Assembly (NCBI RefSeq): GCF_000143415.4
Contig: NW_003314264.1
Span: 3,197,444-3,261,443 of the forward strand
Reading direction: 5' to 3'
Source: Selaginella moellendorffii
Taxonomy: Eukaryota > Streptophyta > Lycopodiopsida > Selaginellales > Selaginellaceae
Length of the DNA: 64,000 nt
Positions 1-12,409 of the stretch are shown here, in pieces; within the stretch, counting starts at the first letter, position 1; each line of letters opens with the position of its first letter. The notes under the pieces were generated by a model. That model had not been told where the DNA came from. It did no database searches and worked only from the letters and a program-made list of their open reading frames with translations. The translations under genes were made by a program, and so were the position numbers.

Positions 1-1115
1 CGAGGACAAAGCTTTACGAAAGGGGTAATGTCGGTCGATCTCCAGCGACCGATTTCATCGATCAATCCAGTCCAATCCTCCTCGAAAAAGAAGGCCAAGG
101 AAAAAGAGTAAGATTTGGAGAACTTGTGGTGGTTCTTCCAGTTGCCCCTTCCGTACAAATCCACATATCATGAAAATTAACATCCACCTCATCAACTGTG
201 GATCCAACAGCCGCAACAGCGATGCAACACACAAGGGTGCGATGTCGGTAAGTACAAGCATAGATCCATGTGCGCCATGGGGCCCATGTCCGGGCATTCA
301 AGACAACGTACGGCAGAGAAGCAGTGTGGGCGTACGGTGCCCACCCCAGGGGAAACAGCAGCATTTACTCCGCATCCCTGGAATATGCGCGGCCCAGGTG
401 GGCTCGGGCTCCAGCCGGGTGACGTCGGCTGCCACCGTGGCAGGAGACGTCAGCGGGGGTTTTGGCAGGACACGCGTCAGCGCCCCAGTTCCCCACTGTC
501 CAAGCTGACAGATGAGCGGTGAAGATAATTCCAGCCGGGTAGTCCTCTTTTTTCCAACCGTCCGGCCGGGCGGTGGATCTTGACCACGGTTGTTCCGTAA
601 TTCAACTCGCGTGTGGTCCGTCCGATGGTGCCAGCGACGGCCAAGATTTCCCTAGCGCTGCGCTTTTCTGTAATGTCCGTGGTCCGAGCAAGGCAAAAAA
701 TCTTTGGCGATTTCGCGAGAAAGGGGCGGATCCCACTTCGCATTCCTCGCTCTCGCTCGCATTGAATCCATGATCCCACAAACCGCAAACATCCTGTACA
801 GAGGAGCGCAGAGTGTAGAATTGCCCAGATTTTAGACAAGGAAGGCACCCAATTGACGATCTTGCCGAGCTCAGGGAAAGCAAGCTCGCTGGTGCAAAGG
901 GTAGCCTCTCCTAGTAGCTAGCGTGTGTCTGTGGATTCGATCCAATCCACCCAGCCATTTTAACCATCTTGCGCTCTGGATGGATGTGACATTAGCCATG
1001 ACGCATTGTCACTCTCTTTCATCGCTCAGCGGCAAATTCATGTCGATTCCTCGCTGCCCATGAATGAAATCATCCTGTCTTTGTGTGTCTTCTCAAAGAT
1101 CCCTCGTTTGTTTTT
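1..1115. other. Upstream region without a recognisable gene
   Basis: I see no open frame with a recognisable domain or coherent splice structure here. Short frames on both strands are low-complexity and unlike any family I know. The stretch contains the palindromic element listed at 420-452 and probably acts as distal promoter of the bHLH gene that starts at 2278. Confidence 0.5.
420..452. promoter_or_regulatory. Nested palindrome with two GACGTC (C-box) cores
   Basis: TGACGTC at 420-426 and GACGTCA at 446-452 form outer arms. CTGCCAC at 429-435 and GTGGCAG at 437-443 form inner arms around the single centre base 436. Seven plus seven bases pair perfectly and only the two-base spacers do not. 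TGACGTCA-type sites are classical bZIP C-box/TGA targets, so a bZIP-bound element is a reasonable inference; no binding can be read from sequence. Confidence 0.45.
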
Positions 1116-1123
1116 TATATAAA
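1116..1123 (+). promoter_or_regulatory. TATA box, probable core promoter of the bHLH gene
   Basis: TATATAAA preceded by a T run and followed 30-50 bases later by a purine-rich GA tract. It lies about 1.15 kb before the proposed bHLH start codon, which would imply a long leader. It is the best TATA match upstream of that gene. Confidence 0.4.
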
Positions 1124-1160
1124 TCCAGAGAGCCCAGTTTGCCTGGCCTAGAACAGGGGA

Positions 1161-1986
1161 GCCCTGGGAGAGAGAGAGAGAAAGAGAGAACCTCACTGTG
1201 AAAGGTATAGTTATGTCTTTCTCTGGCGCGTGAGAGTGTGTGCATTGGATTCCTTGCTCCTTCCTATAAGCTCTATTTTTTTTCTCTTTTATTTCTTTCG
1301 CTGAGATGACTTGAGGCCACCACCACCACCACCTCCCGCCCATGTGAAAAAAGCTTCGCTGCTACCTTCTTTCTTTGCTTTGGGGCTTTGGCTTGCGAGA
1401 GGGAGTGAGAGAGATTGAGAGGTTTTCCCCTAAGCCTTTTCTTTCCCCACTCGCCCTCACCACATTCACTCCATTCGCCATCAAAGGCGGCCACACCACC
1501 CCCGCCAAACGATCTGGAAGTGAGCGAGCGAGCGAGCGAGCGAGAGCTTGTTGTTAGCACCCCTTGGATTGATCCATCCAAAGCGTGCTTGCTTGAGCTT
1601 AAATCTCTGGGAACTAAACAAACGGGACGGGAAGTTGGCTCCTCACAGAAAAGGGAGAGTGAGAAACAAAAAGAGAGAGAGAGAGAGAGTCGCGTGGCAG
1701 TGCAGGCATCAGCGCTGAGCGGCAGCACAAGAGCCAGAGAGCAGTGGTTTCAAGCGCAATTCAACGCTGCCAGTGTAGATCCATTCCCCTTGCTTTTGCC
1801 CACTTTCTCTCCTTTGCTCCCAGTCTAGATTCGTTTCGCCACCATTATATTGCTCGAGTAGCAGTCACTCCTCCTCGGAATCCCTCTATACAAGGCCGTG
1901 GAGAAGCGTGAAGAGCGGTGAATTGCGATCAAATTCTCATTCCCGGGTGAATACAGATTGAGAGACAGAGAGAGAGAGAGAGAGAG
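1161..1986. repeat. GA-rich leader with several (GA)n / GAGC microsatellites
   Basis: Short GA or GAGC tandem runs occur near 1168-1190, 1520-1547, 1674-1690 and 1966-1986. Such GA tracts are common in plant 5' leaders and bind BBR/BPC-type GAGA factors in known cases. Here they sit between the TATA box and the bHLH start codon, so they are probably transcribed leader sequence. Confidence 0.5.
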
Positions 1987-2277
1987 GCTATCATCTCGCT
2001 CCAGGCAGCTCTCGCGGCGAATGAAAGTGCGCGGAGCAAGGATTCGTTGGGTTTAATCCCTGATTCTTCGAGAAGAAGAGGCGTCGAAGGCGCAGGGGAA
2101 GTTGCCCGCGCATGCCCGCAAAAATCTTGGCCAGTTTTTCCCTCGCCCGAGTCGCTCCACGCCGCCCGTGTCGTTCTCCGGAATTGGCCGCGTCGCTGCG
2201 CTAGCTGCTGTGTGGCTCGCTCGCCTCTGGCTCGTAACGCCCTGGGCATTGACCAGATAAATGCGCTGCTGCTCCCC

Positions 2278-3546
2278 ATGGATTCCTCGTCGTCGGAGCA
2301 ACTGGCCGGGTTCGGGATCGTGGGGCACCAGTTTGGGAGCGGCGCTAGCAGCTATGTCCTCGACATGGATCGAGTGGAGCCGCCGTTTCTCTGCGCGGGG
2401 GAGGAGCACGCCACGGACTCGTCCAGCCAGTCAAGCCCAGCCGGCGCCGGGATATCCATTGACTTTGGCGGCGGCATGGAGTCAACTGAGGAGCTCCACT
2501 ACCTCATCCATGGCGGCGACCGCAGCGTGTTCGATCAATTGGACATCTTTGGGCAGCACAATTTCCCGCCGCTGCTCGACCCAGCCGCCGCGCTGGGCTG
2601 CGGCGACGCCCACCACGGCCAGCTCCCGGATTTAGACGAGCTGATCCAGGCCTCGGGCGTGGACGCGGTCGGATCCAGCAGCAGTGATGGCGAGGGCGTG
2701 GATCATCAGCACCAGCACCAGCACCAGCAGCACGAGGCGGTGCACGCTTCCGCGAGCTCGGCCACCTCCAGCGCCAGCTCCGACGCGGGTCTGTGTCCCT
2801 TGGGCACCAGCAGCTCCGGCGCCACCTCGGTCATGCAGCAGGCCCAAGCAATCCAGCCGGGCGAGCCATGGGCTCATCGCTTCCCTGATGTCGGTTTCAC
2901 ATCAGGCATGGCCGCGGATCCAGAGAGCAAGCAAGGGATGTTCTCGGCTTCCCAAGGAGGCAGCGACATGGAGCATGCTTCTTCCCAAGCTCCCAACGAA
3001 CAACATCAAGGTGGTGGTGGCGCTGGCGCTGGCGCCGGCATGGCAAACATGCGGGAGACCTTGTATAGAATGGCGGTCTGGAGGCCCATCACGGCCACGG
3101 ATTGCCTGGGCGGGAGCAAGCCCAAGCGGAGGAACGTGCGAATCTCGTCGGATCCACAGACGGTGGCGGCGAGGCACCGGCGGGAGAGGATCAGCACCAA
3201 GATCAGGATCTTGCAAAGGCTGGTTCCCGGAGGTACCAAGATGGACACGGCCTCGATGCTAGACGAGGCCATCCACTATGTCAAGTATCTCAAGTCGCAG
3301 GTCCAGGCTATGGAGATGCTGGAGCAGAGCAGTGGTGATCAACCCCTGCTCAGGAATTCATCATCAGCTGCATCATTAGCGTCCACAGCGACAGCAGCAT
3401 CACAAACTGCTGCTCCAGGGATCTGTCATTTGTACAACGCGCACAGTGGAAGTGGTCTGCTGAATGGCAGCATCTTTTGGCCACAGCAGTTTTCAATGGA
3501 CAGTGGTGGACTCCTAGTACAACAGGTCAACATTTCAGGATATTGA
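2278..3546 (+). CDS. bHLH transcription factor, class VIII (HECATE/INDEHISCENT-like)
   Basis: Single-exon gene of 422 codons. The bHLH domain lies at about residues 283-345: a basic region with [15 protein letters not shown], then a first helix containing [12 protein letters not shown] and a second helix with [19 protein letters not shown]. This sequence is typical of the HEC/IND clade, whose members act in reproductive development and auxin-related patterning of flowering plants. The clade carries an atypical basic region, so E-box preference should not be assumed. The N-terminal two thirds is low complexity (Ser, Gly, His/Gln runs), as is common for regulators. The frame is open upstream to 2047, but I prefer the ATG at 2278 because the preceding 77 residues are Arg/Ala-rich and leader-like. 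Clade membership is strong; the role in a lycophyte is inference. Confidence 0.9.
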   Translation: MDSSSSEQLAGFGIVGHQFGSGASSYVLDMDRVEPPFLCAGEEHATDSSSQSSPAGAGISIDFGGGMESTEELHYLIHGGDRSVFDQLDIFGQHNFPPLLDPAAALGCGDAHHGQLPDLDELIQASGVDAVGSSSSDGEGVDHQHQHQHQQHEAVHASASSATSSASSDAGLCPLGTSSSGATSVMQQAQAIQPGEPWAHRFPDVGFTSGMAADPESKQGMFSASQGGSDMEHASSQAPNEQHQGGGGAGAGAGMANMRETLYRMAVWRPITATDCLGGSKPKRRNVRISSDPQTVAARHRRERISTKIRILQRLVPGGTKMDTASMLDEAIHYVKYLKSQVQAMEMLEQSSGDQPLLRNSSSAASLASTATAASQTAAPGICHLYNAHSGSGLLNGSIFWPQQFSMDSGGLLVQQVNISGY

Positions 3547-4991
3547 TCAATCAATCAATCTTTTCCGTTCTTTTCTTCTTGCTCTTCTTCTTATTGATCT
3601 CCTTGATATCTTTTTCCCCCCTCTGCATTGGTGCAAGATCAGGAGCAAGATCACACATGCACAAGCTGATCCGGGCAAAGGCACACAACACCCACACATG
3701 TAACATGCGTCCCTCTCACTTGCTTTTCTGGTTTTGTTTGGATTCCTCCTCCTCCCCCTCCTCCTCCTCCTTGTCTCTTTCTCTCTGTGTGTAATTTCCA
3801 GATTTTGATGAAACATCTGCATAGGGCTGGGCTTCCTCCTCCCTTGTCATGTGGAAAGGACCAAGCAGCTCGTGAGAGAAGGATCGATGATCATATGATC
3901 TTGTGCTTTGCTCTCTCTCAAATGGAAATGTAAATGTCTCGAGTGTTAACTTGGCTGGTTGGGCCGGTTTACTGGTGGTTGACCTGTGTCAATGGAAGTA
4001 GGGTCCATTGGAGATCTTCCAAGAGCAGATCCAAATTCTTCTGCTTAGCATGATTGGCAGATATTCAACACTGCTTTAGGTGGACTTGTTCAGACAGACA
4101 ACTACAACATCAAAGCACAGGATTTGTTTGCCATTTTCAACACAAACACATATATGCACTCAACACACACACACTAACAACCAAGACATTATTGTGTAGC
4201 TTGGGGGGAACAAGGCATTGCCCAAAAGCTGAGGATGTGATTCCTCTTGGCCCCAATTTGTTTATGCAAGGAATGTTCCTCTATTTCGTGACAATGTGGA
4301 TTTGCTTTGGGAACACAAAGGAAAAATGTGTTGCATTGGGATGGATGACTAAAATACTAAGCTTCATATTTCTTAACAATTGATTTGCTTAGCACGTGTA
4401 ACCCATGGTCTTGTATTTTAGAGCACAAAACTCCAGCCCATATTCCGTTACCATGAAAAAATAAGTTTCTTCCTGTGTTTGGGGCAAGATTTTTTTGCAG
4501 CCCAGCAGATCACCCAAAATGAGCAAGATATCACACAATGACCTCAAATGGGACGAAAACAGCAGCAAAGCTCTTCTTGGTTATGTTTCCAAAACTGTTG
4601 CAGCAGCAACCTTTGTCTCTAGTTTTCATCTATCCGAGAACAGTGCAAAAGAAAACAAAGCAAACACTCCCCACACTGATTTCAATATGCACAAGCACCA
4701 GTGCATGCATTTGGGCTACTGCCTGCTCTCTCGAAGATTCCAGCCAAGTCTTGCAGAAAAAGGTGGCAACATTAGAGCCCAACTAAATATTATATGCATT
4801 TGAATGTACTCTACGAAGGGTGGCGCTTCAGTGTCTCAACCTACTTTTGTTGATTTCAAGAAGGAAACTATTGGTTTCCTGATATAAAATAAAACTATAT
4901 CATACTACTCGTTATACTAGTCAGATAACAAATAGATACTCCCTCAGAATCAGAAGAAAGTTGTTTCTCTAAATTGAAGGATGAGCCCAAG
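3547..4991. other. 3' flank of the bHLH gene and intergenic DNA
   Basis: Pyrimidine-rich sequence directly after the stop codon is probably the 3' untranslated region. The rest, including open frames near 4054-4383 and 4495-4803, shows no domain, no codon bias like the neighbours and no coherent splicing. I see nothing else in it. Confidence 0.5.
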
Positions 4992-6043
4992 TCATTCTAT
5001 ATTGTGAAAACCGGGTAGCAATGACGTGACGAAACCAACAGCGAGCATTTGCACTTCCCTCACGAATCCTCTCCAGTTACCAAGTTGAGCTTGCGCTTGC
5101 GCTTGATCTTGATCTTGGGCTTGAGCTTGATCTTCAGCTCGTGCTGGCTGTTCGTCCGCATCGGGAGCTGCTGCCACCCTTGCCTCGTTTTGCAGATCCT
5201 CGGGTGGAATTGCTGCTGGAACAGCAGCAGCACCATTATCTCCACCTCGTGCCTCTAATCACCAAAAAAGAGCAAAGTAAAGCTCGAAAAGGAGAAGAAG
5301 AAAAAGAAAAAGAAACCTGGGACTGGAGCATTGCGAGCTGGCTGTATAGGAGGAGGCATCATGATCCTCCTCGCTCTTTCCGAGGCCCAACGGAGTATTG
5401 GTGTCAATGCTCCAGTCTGATACCTGTCAAGAGCTCATAAGGACGCGAATAAATTCGCGAAAACAAAAACTTACAGGTAAACTATACTCGCCAGGAAGAG
5501 CAGTAGTAGCCGGTCACGAGATCCATCTTGGCTAAAGATGAATACCATCGTGATAAGCTTGAGAATTAGCAGCAAATCGAGATGGATGCCAACTTGAAAC
5601 CTCCGGACGATGACTCTTTCTTGTTGATCCGGCCTGGCCCCTGCTGCTGCTTGACCTGCTGCCCCTTCTGTTGTTTCGGAAGGATCCTCTCTACCGAAAG
5701 GAATTCCCCTGGCAGCAATCAGGAATTTTCGAGAGTGTAGAACACCAAAGTTTTGCACGACAAGATAATTTAAAGCTTACAATGGAGCGCCGTATGCGAA
5801 AGGAACTGGCGGTAGGCTCGATCCCACCGCTGGGACGGCAAAAATGCCACCCTGACGCGAATTCTCATCCTGAGGAGCGGGATAAAGAGGAATCATCGGC
5901 ATTCCAGAGACCGGATCGAAGACAACGGGGACATAGAATGGCGCCTGCAGGAGCATCGAGATGGCGAGATCTGCGAGGAATTGGAGAGCTCTCACCTGGA
6001 ATTGGCCTTGCTTCGTTGTGCCTTGTTCTTCCATTTCGAACAA
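4992..6043 (-). CDS. Small plant-conserved membrane protein with a central hydrophobic hairpin
   Basis: Four exons on the minus strand whose phases close exactly: 6043-5781, 5708-5475, 5423-5317, 5254-4992, giving about 288 residues. The first exon holds an amphipathic start (FLADLAISMLLQAPFYVP) and a Pro-rich stretch. The second holds a basic lead-in (RRFQVGIHLDLLLILKL) and two hydrophobic segments ending in the junction motif YLYQTGAL. The last exon has an Ala/Gln/Asp-rich linker and a strongly conserved-looking tail (FVREVQMLAVGFVTSLLPGF). I recall this layout from uncharacterised plant ER membrane proteins somewhat reminiscent of the C-terminal half of HERP, but without a ubiquitin-like domain here; that likeness is weak. 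It may start at the second Met (MEEQ). It is divergent from the next gene, 143 bases apart. Confidence 0.75.
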
Positions 6044-6186
6044 AAAACCCTAGGTAGTTCAAGAAGGTTTGGTGTTCGAATCCCTATAGAATCGTGGCTG
6101 CCTCGTTGTGTCCGTCCAAAATAAATGTACCGTTGGGGATCCGACGAGCAAGGGCAAATTCGTTTGAAGTTTTAGGGTTCTTGGGA

Positions 6187-8340
6187 ATGAAGAAGAAGCC
6201 GCCAAGCCCTCCTCCATTCTCGGAATCGACGGGTCTGCTGGAGCTTGTGACGCCGCCCAAGCCGCATTTAGTCGATCGGCGCCTGGATGCGTCGTCTTGC
6301 TGCCGGCAGTTGATGCTGCAAGGTACCAGATCTTGAGGGCTAGGTTTTCTCTTTCTCGCCGATAAACTTGTCAATTCTCTTCCAGAATCTCCTCAACGTG
6401 ATGCCGCTGTCGGGAAAGAGAATCGCTCGGCTCGAAAATACAAGCAATCAAAGGCGATGAATGCCAAGAACGTTTTGGGGGAACGAAGCGTGAATCTTGA
6501 TCGTGGAGCTGCTCCGGAGCAGAATGTAGCAGAGCAGGTTGAAATTTTGGCTGAAAATCTCAACGATCAGGAGCCCCGGCTGGCAGACCAGTCAGGACGT
6601 GAGAATCTTGACAGAGGCGGAAGCGCTGAGAAGATGGAAGATCAGGCCAAAGAAAGCTTGGTACCTGGTGCAGTGACGGCATTTGTGATGGATCCAGCCG
6701 AAATTCAAGAAGGTGGAGAGGTGATGGAACTTTCTCCGAATCTTAGCGACATATCCAAGACAATTCTCGACATTCTCGAGGACGACAGCACGGAAGTGGA
6801 GAAGCCGCCGTATCATCCAGTATCAAACCCATTTTCACCACGCCCTCGGTTCTTAAGGCTCAAGCGAGGTGGGAAAGCTCAGCAGCCTTACGATCCCGAG
6901 TCCAACCCACTATCTCCAAGGCCAGAGTTTCTGAGATACAATCCTGTCAAGCACCGGGAGTTTGTGCAAGCACACGAGACTGGTCGGGTCGAGAAAGCTT
7001 TGGTTTTCTCGGACGTTGGCAGTGACGACGGTCAAGCTCCAGAGTTGCCCGGTTTGAAGCGAAGTGCCTCTTGTCCCGATCTGACCATCACAGACGACCA
7101 ACTTCCACTGCCACCTTTGGGAAAAACTCCGGCTGTTTCGCTCGAAGGAAAGGCACAGGCAGACACGCAGGAATGCAATCACAAAATCCCAGTAGCTTCT
7201 GGACAGAGCATGATCTTGAGAAGAGCGTTGCTTCTACTGCTGTCTCTCAGCTTTCTTGCGACAGCCTGCGTCGAGCTACGAGGTCGCTCTGGTTTCTTCA
7301 GGGACTTGGGACAGAAAATAGTGTTTCGGACGCCGGAACGGAGAACCTCGGAAGCTGAAGGCTATCCCGGAAACTGGGGAATCGTAACCGGTGTGTCCAA
7401 TCACTCCCTGCTGATGGTACCCGAAGTCCGCGAGAGGATTCTTCTGTCGGTTTATGGTGAAGATGGGGATGATGCTGTGATCACTTCAACGACAGATGAG
7501 CTAAGGAACGTGGAAGTTGCGGCAGCCTTGACCGACACAGAGGTTTCGGAAGCAAATGAGCCAGGAAGTGTCGAGGCGGCAAGCGACGAAGTTGATATGG
7601 TGGCGGAGCAAAAGAACGCTGAGGCAAAATTGGCAGAGAGTAGCGGAAAGTGCTCGAGGTTTGAGTGGGAGGAAAGCGTGGCGAAGATGTGTCTGGAGAA
7701 GACCATCTTTCGGCATACCCCAGGTGGTGAACTTCCCGTTCCGACAACTACAACGTTTGAAGCAGCGGCTACAGAGATAGAGGGCTTGGAGGATGCGGCA
7801 TTGCTCGAATTCTTCAAGAGCATAGCTGGGGAGCCAGTGGATCACACAAGAAACTCGAGCACGCCCGGTTTGCTTGGACAACGCTTCGCCAACATGCTGG
7901 GCTCACTGTCGAGAAGCTTGAGGACTTCACTGTGGAGCAAGCTAGCAGTTGAAAGCTTATCGGTGCTCGGTGTTGCCGCCACGGCTATCATCTGGCTGAG
8001 GAAGAGACGACGGGCAGGCGTAGCGCGCGCCTCAGCAGCAGCACCACTGGCAACATTTTCTCGTCGCGGAAAAACGCAAAGCGCTGCAACTCGAGAGACG
8101 ATGACCACCACCAGCAGTGAAGAGAGCGGATCGGGCAGCACCAGCACAAACGAAGGCTACGGTAGCTTCACTGCGATGGAACCACTGGATTCGCGGGTAA
8201 GTTCTTCCTCGCGTTGATTCATTCAAGCTCTTACATACTGTTTATCTGCTTGAAACCAGGGAGAGATCAAAATCACGCCGGTGAGAAGGTCTAGTAGGAT
8301 ACGAGGCCGTGGTACTCAGTCACCGATGCTCAGAGCGTAA
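6187..8340 (+). CDS. Plant-specific two-TM protein, uncharacterised
   Basis: Three exons, 6187-6322, 6386-8196 and 8260-8340, in consistent phase, about 675 residues. A short Pro-rich N-terminus is followed by a long acidic, low-complexity region that repeats YxP(V/E)SNP(F/L)SPRP twice near residues 180-220. One hydrophobic segment ([20 protein letters not shown]) lies near the middle and another (LAVESLSVLGVAATAIIWL) lies just before a basic cluster RKRRR. The last exon carries TPVRRSSRIRGR, a tail I associate with an uncharacterised plant protein group; the intron just before it confirms that this tail belongs here. Function is unknown. The repeated SNP-SPRP blocks could be docking or phosphorylation sites, which is only a guess. 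Confidence 0.7.
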
Positions 8341-8444
8341 ATCTCCAGAGAACCTTTGGATGAATTGAAAGAAATAATCGAACGAAGAAGAGAATATACC
8401 CAAATTATTTTAAATCACGAGGGATTTAGGGTTCTTCGCGGGGT

Positions 8445-11400
8445 ATGGCCGTGTCCGTGGCAGCGGAATGGAGCGCCATCGCCAACAGGTACTACCGGAA
8501 GCAGGAGATCTATCGCATGGCGTGGCACAATGTGGAGCTGAGCGGCCACAAGGTAGCGTGCGCGCGATTCGGGGGGATGATCGCCATTATCAGGGACGAC
8601 ACCAAGATCGTCCGGCTCCGATCCGAGCCAGCTCGCCCCAAGCTTCTGATATTTCGATCCTCCGGCCTGCTGGTCGCATCGATAACCTGGGACCGGCCCG
8701 GCGGCCGATTGATCGCCATGGGATGGTCCGACGAAGAAATCCTCCACTGTGTGATGCAAGACGGGAGTGTGTTTCGATATGACGTCCACGGGAAGCTGCT
8801 ACCCGATAAGGTCTGGTTTGGACAGGAATGCTGGGATCAAGGGATCATGGAATGCATCATCTGGGGAAATGGGATCGTCTGCCTCACCGAGGCCAACGCG
8901 GTGTTTTGCATCCCGGATCTCGGCTCCCCGCAGTTCGTGAAGCTCGCGCAGCTCACTCTGGAAGATCCTCCTCACTGTATGGCGATCATAGAGCCCCAGC
9001 ACACGGTGTCGGGGAGTGTGGAGGTTTTGCTCGCGGTGGAGTCGACTGTGATGGTGGTGGATGGCGGATCCATCCAGGATCAAGGGACGACGATAGGACC
9101 GCTCGGGAAGATGGTAGCTTCTCCTAACGGGAGCTACGTCGCGTGCTTCACTCACGATGGACGGCTTCTGGTCGTCACCAGTGACTTTTCAAAGACCATC
9201 TCGGAATTCGACACTCAGGTTGGACGCAAAGAAACACTTTTTCTGGTTCTTAGTGTTGCATGCTGTTTTGCAGTCTGCTCTACCGCCCGAGCAGCTCATA
9301 TGGTGTGGAATGGACAGCGTTTTGCTCTACTCCGACGACAGTGTGCTCATGGTTGGTCCTTACGGCGATTGGACCAAGTACACTTACGACGAGCCTGTAG
9401 TGCTTATTCCCGAATGTGATGGCGTCCGAATCCTGTCCAACACGTTCATGGAGTTTCTCCAGCGGGTGCCGGACACGACGGTGTCTATTTTTTCGATTGG
9501 GAGCACGTCTCCGGGGGCAATGCTCTACGATGCTTACGACCACTTCGCGAAACGCAATGCCAAGGTTCGTGGCTTGATGCTGGTGTTATTGTATCTTTGA
9601 CATAAAATGCTCTACAGGCCGATGAAAGTATCCGAATGGTTGGTTCTTCTATTCCTGACGCTGTTGAAGCGTGTATAGATGCTGCTGGACAAGAGTTTAG
9701 GATGGAGTTGCAAGACACGCTAATGCGTGCAGCAGTTTATGGTAGAACTTTCTGCAGGTATGCTGCCATCTACACTGAAATGTTGCACATTCTTTCTCCT
9801 GGCAGACGCTTCTCGAAGACCCGCATACGTGAAACGTGTAAGACATTACGAATACTGAATGGCGTAAGGGATCCAAATGTTGGCATTCCCCTGACGCTGC
9901 AGCAGTTGAAGGTGCACACTTTATTGATTTTGTATCAAGGTCACGCATTCCTTTCTACAGGTTTTAACTTTGCCAGTCCTTATCGAGCGACTTGTGAATG
10001 AACACAAGCACTTACTTGCCATCAGGATGTCGGAGTACATGGGTCTTAGTCCAGTAAGCCTTTGAAACCATTCAAGTTCTGCAATACCGAGCTCTGCCAG
10101 GCAGGAAACAGTTGTAGTTCATTGGGCAGGCGCGATGATTACCGCGGCCACCTCAGTACCAGACCCAGAACTATGCAACCTTCTACTGGAGAAGGTACCT
10201 TTATGCAAGTCTTACATGCTCGTTTAACTTTCGTGTTACCAGCTGAAAATGTATTCTGTGTCATACGCTGCAATTGCTGCTCATGCTTACAGAAATGGCC
10301 GGCGAACTCTGGCTGCACTTCTTCTGGAACACGAACCACGGTCTTCCGAACAGGTATGTTGAATGGCATAAGAAAAAGCTGGTCATCTGTTGTTTTTCAG
10401 GTTCCCCTTTTGACTAGCATGGGAGAAGAGGAAAAAGCTTTGGGGAAAGCCATCAAGAGTGGAGATACAGACCTTGTTTACTTCACGTTATTTCATCTAT
10501 GGCAAAAGGTACGCCTTCGTCTATTCTCAAGTTAACACGCGGATGAACTTTTTGCGATTGTAGAAATCACCGTCAGAGTTTACACGTGCTGTTCAAGACA
10601 AGCCTCTTGCTCGCAACCTTTTTATCGCCTATGCGAGGTAAGCTGTCGGTTAACTATGCAAGCCTTTCATTTGTTTTCTCTTTGTTTTAGACAAAATGAA
10701 CCCGATGTTTTGAAGAAGTTCTTCGCATCAATTGGACAACTTCATGTACGTCTTTGTTGCTTTGTTTATTTATTATGAATCCGAGTTGCAGAGGGTTGGC
10801 GAGCTTCTGTTATGGGAAGCGTGGGCGCAATCCAAAAATCCTGTCACTCGACAAGGATCTCCTCTTCAAGGGCCTCGAATTCGTCTTATAGAAGAAGCTC
10901 AACGCCTGTTTTCTCACAGCAAGGAGCACGACTTTGAGGCGAAAGCTTGTGACGAGCAAGCACGGCTACTGAAGTACGCTAGTTTTTATGTGATCGACAT
11001 CCCATTCTACTTTTTTATTCCACAGGATCCAGCAGGAACTAGAAGCAAAAACTGGCAAAGCGATTTTCGTGGACACCAGTGTCAGTGATACGATTCGGAC
11101 ATGCATTGTTTTGAAAAATCACCGAGAGGCGCAAAGGATTCGTGTCGAATTCAAGGTAGTCTTTTCTCGCTTGGAATAATCTCCATTGTTTCCGTATCAG
11201 GTCCCAGACAAGCGATTCTATTGGCTCAAGGTTCTGGCGCTTGCATACATCAAGGACTGGGACGCGCTCGAAAAGTTTTCGAAAGAGAGAAGGCCGCCAG
11301 TTGGTAAGAAAAAGCTCAGCTCCAAGTCTTTTGCTTCACTTCTCTGATTCTCTCGTCCAGGATTTAAGCCCTTCGTCGAAGCTTGCCTACAAGAAGGCCA

Positions 11401-11670
11401 GACCTCCGAGGCACTGAAGTACATCCAGAAGCTCTCAGATCCCGAAGAGAAGGCCGAGGTATGAACTTTGTTTTCGTTCCGAGAAGCTAAAACTTTGGGA
11501 AACTCCAGGCGTATGCTCAAGCTGGAATGGCCAAAGAAGCAGCGGAAGTGGCGGCGCAAGCCAAAGACAGCGAGATACTTGGCCGTCTCAAACTTACATT
11601 CGGCCAAAGCACCACCGCCGCCGCCCTGTTTGATTCGATTCGCGATAGATTGTCTCTCCAAGGAGGCTAA
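8445..11670 (+). CDS. VPS16: VPS16 (VACUOLELESS1-type), HOPS/CORVET core subunit
   Basis: Fifteen exons with closing phases encode about 838 residues, matching the usual length of plant VPS16 (about 850). Exons: 8445-9218, 9274-9564, 9618-9757, 9806-9911, 9961-10053, 10105-10194, 10243-10353, 10401-10508, 10564-10637, 10691-10745, 10792-10973, 11026-11155, 11201-11303, 11361-11458, 11509-11670. The N-terminal half (from AEWSAIANRYYRKQEIYRM) is the VPS16 propeller region. The C-terminal half is the helical VPS16-C region with landmarks SYAAIAAHAYRNGRRTLAAL, SGDTDLVYFTLFHLWQK and the tail LGRLKLTFGQSTTAAALFDS. VPS16 joins VPS11, VPS18 and VPS33 in tethering complexes for endosome-vacuole fusion; loss in Arabidopsis blocks vacuole formation. 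RPL26 starts 103 bases downstream on the same strand. No breaks are seen. Confidence 0.96.
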
Positions 11671-11773
11671 ATCCGAGCAAGGAATATACCCCGTTTTAAA
11701 ACCATCGTCCCATTAGGGCTCTTGAGAATTAGGGTTTTGGAGGAAGAACCCTAGGCGGCGGCGGCGGGGCAAG

Positions 11774-12332
11774 ATGAAGAACAATCCGGCCGTCAGCAGC
11801 TCCAGGCGCAAGTGCCGGAAGGCGCATTTCAGCGCGCCATCAAGCGTGCGCCGGATTTTGATGAGCGCGACGCTGTCATCGGATCTGAGGAACAAACACA
11901 ATGTAAGATTTCGATCTCTGGGGAGTGCCTGCTTTCTCCTGATTGCTGCGCGCTTGCTCTGTAGGTGCGCTCGGTTCCCATTCGCAAGGACGACGAGGTC
12001 CAGATCGTCCGCGGCTCGTTCAAGGGCAGGGAAGGCAAGGTCACCCAAGTTTACCGCAAGAAGTGGGTGATTCACGTCGAGCGCATCACTCGCGAGAAAG
12101 TGAACGGTGAGAAGCACGGGGTTCTCCTCGATCTGTGGTTGATCCCTTTGATCTTTCAGGTGCTACTGTGAACGTTGGTGTTCATCCATCCAATGTGGTG
12201 ATCACCAAGTTGAAGCTGGACAAGGACAGAAAGGCGCTGCTGGACAGGAAGGGCAAGGGACGCGCTGCCGAGAAGGGCAAGGGCAAGTTCACGGCCGAGG
12301 ACGTTGCTCCGCCACTCCAAGAAGTGGATTGA
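11774..12332 (+). CDS. RPL26: 60S ribosomal protein L26 (uL24)
   Basis: Three exons, 11774-11902, 11965-12106 and 12160-12332, encode 147 residues, the normal length for plant L26. The start ([19 protein letters not shown]) and SDLRNKHN are family signatures. The KOW motif follows at about residues 49-85 ([20 protein letters not shown]), and the C-terminus is Lys-rich. L26 sits near the peptide exit tunnel of the large subunit. The gene starts just after VPS16 on the same strand and is followed by a three-copy tandem repeat. Start choice is certain from family conservation. Confidence 0.97.
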
Positions 12333-12409
12333 GTGAGCTTGTCGACGTAGTCTCTCCTCTCACGAAATTGCAAGTCTCCAGGATTTTGGCTTTCTAACTT
12401 TTTATAAGT

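Noticed and set aside
2261..3262. Long alternative-frame and antisense readings over the bHLH gene
   Set aside because: They are shadows of a GC-rich coding exon; no domain appears in those frames.
4920..4960. A Stowaway-type MITE end (ACTCCCTCAG-like)
   Set aside because: Only one end resembles the terminal sequence; no inverted partner or TA duplication found.
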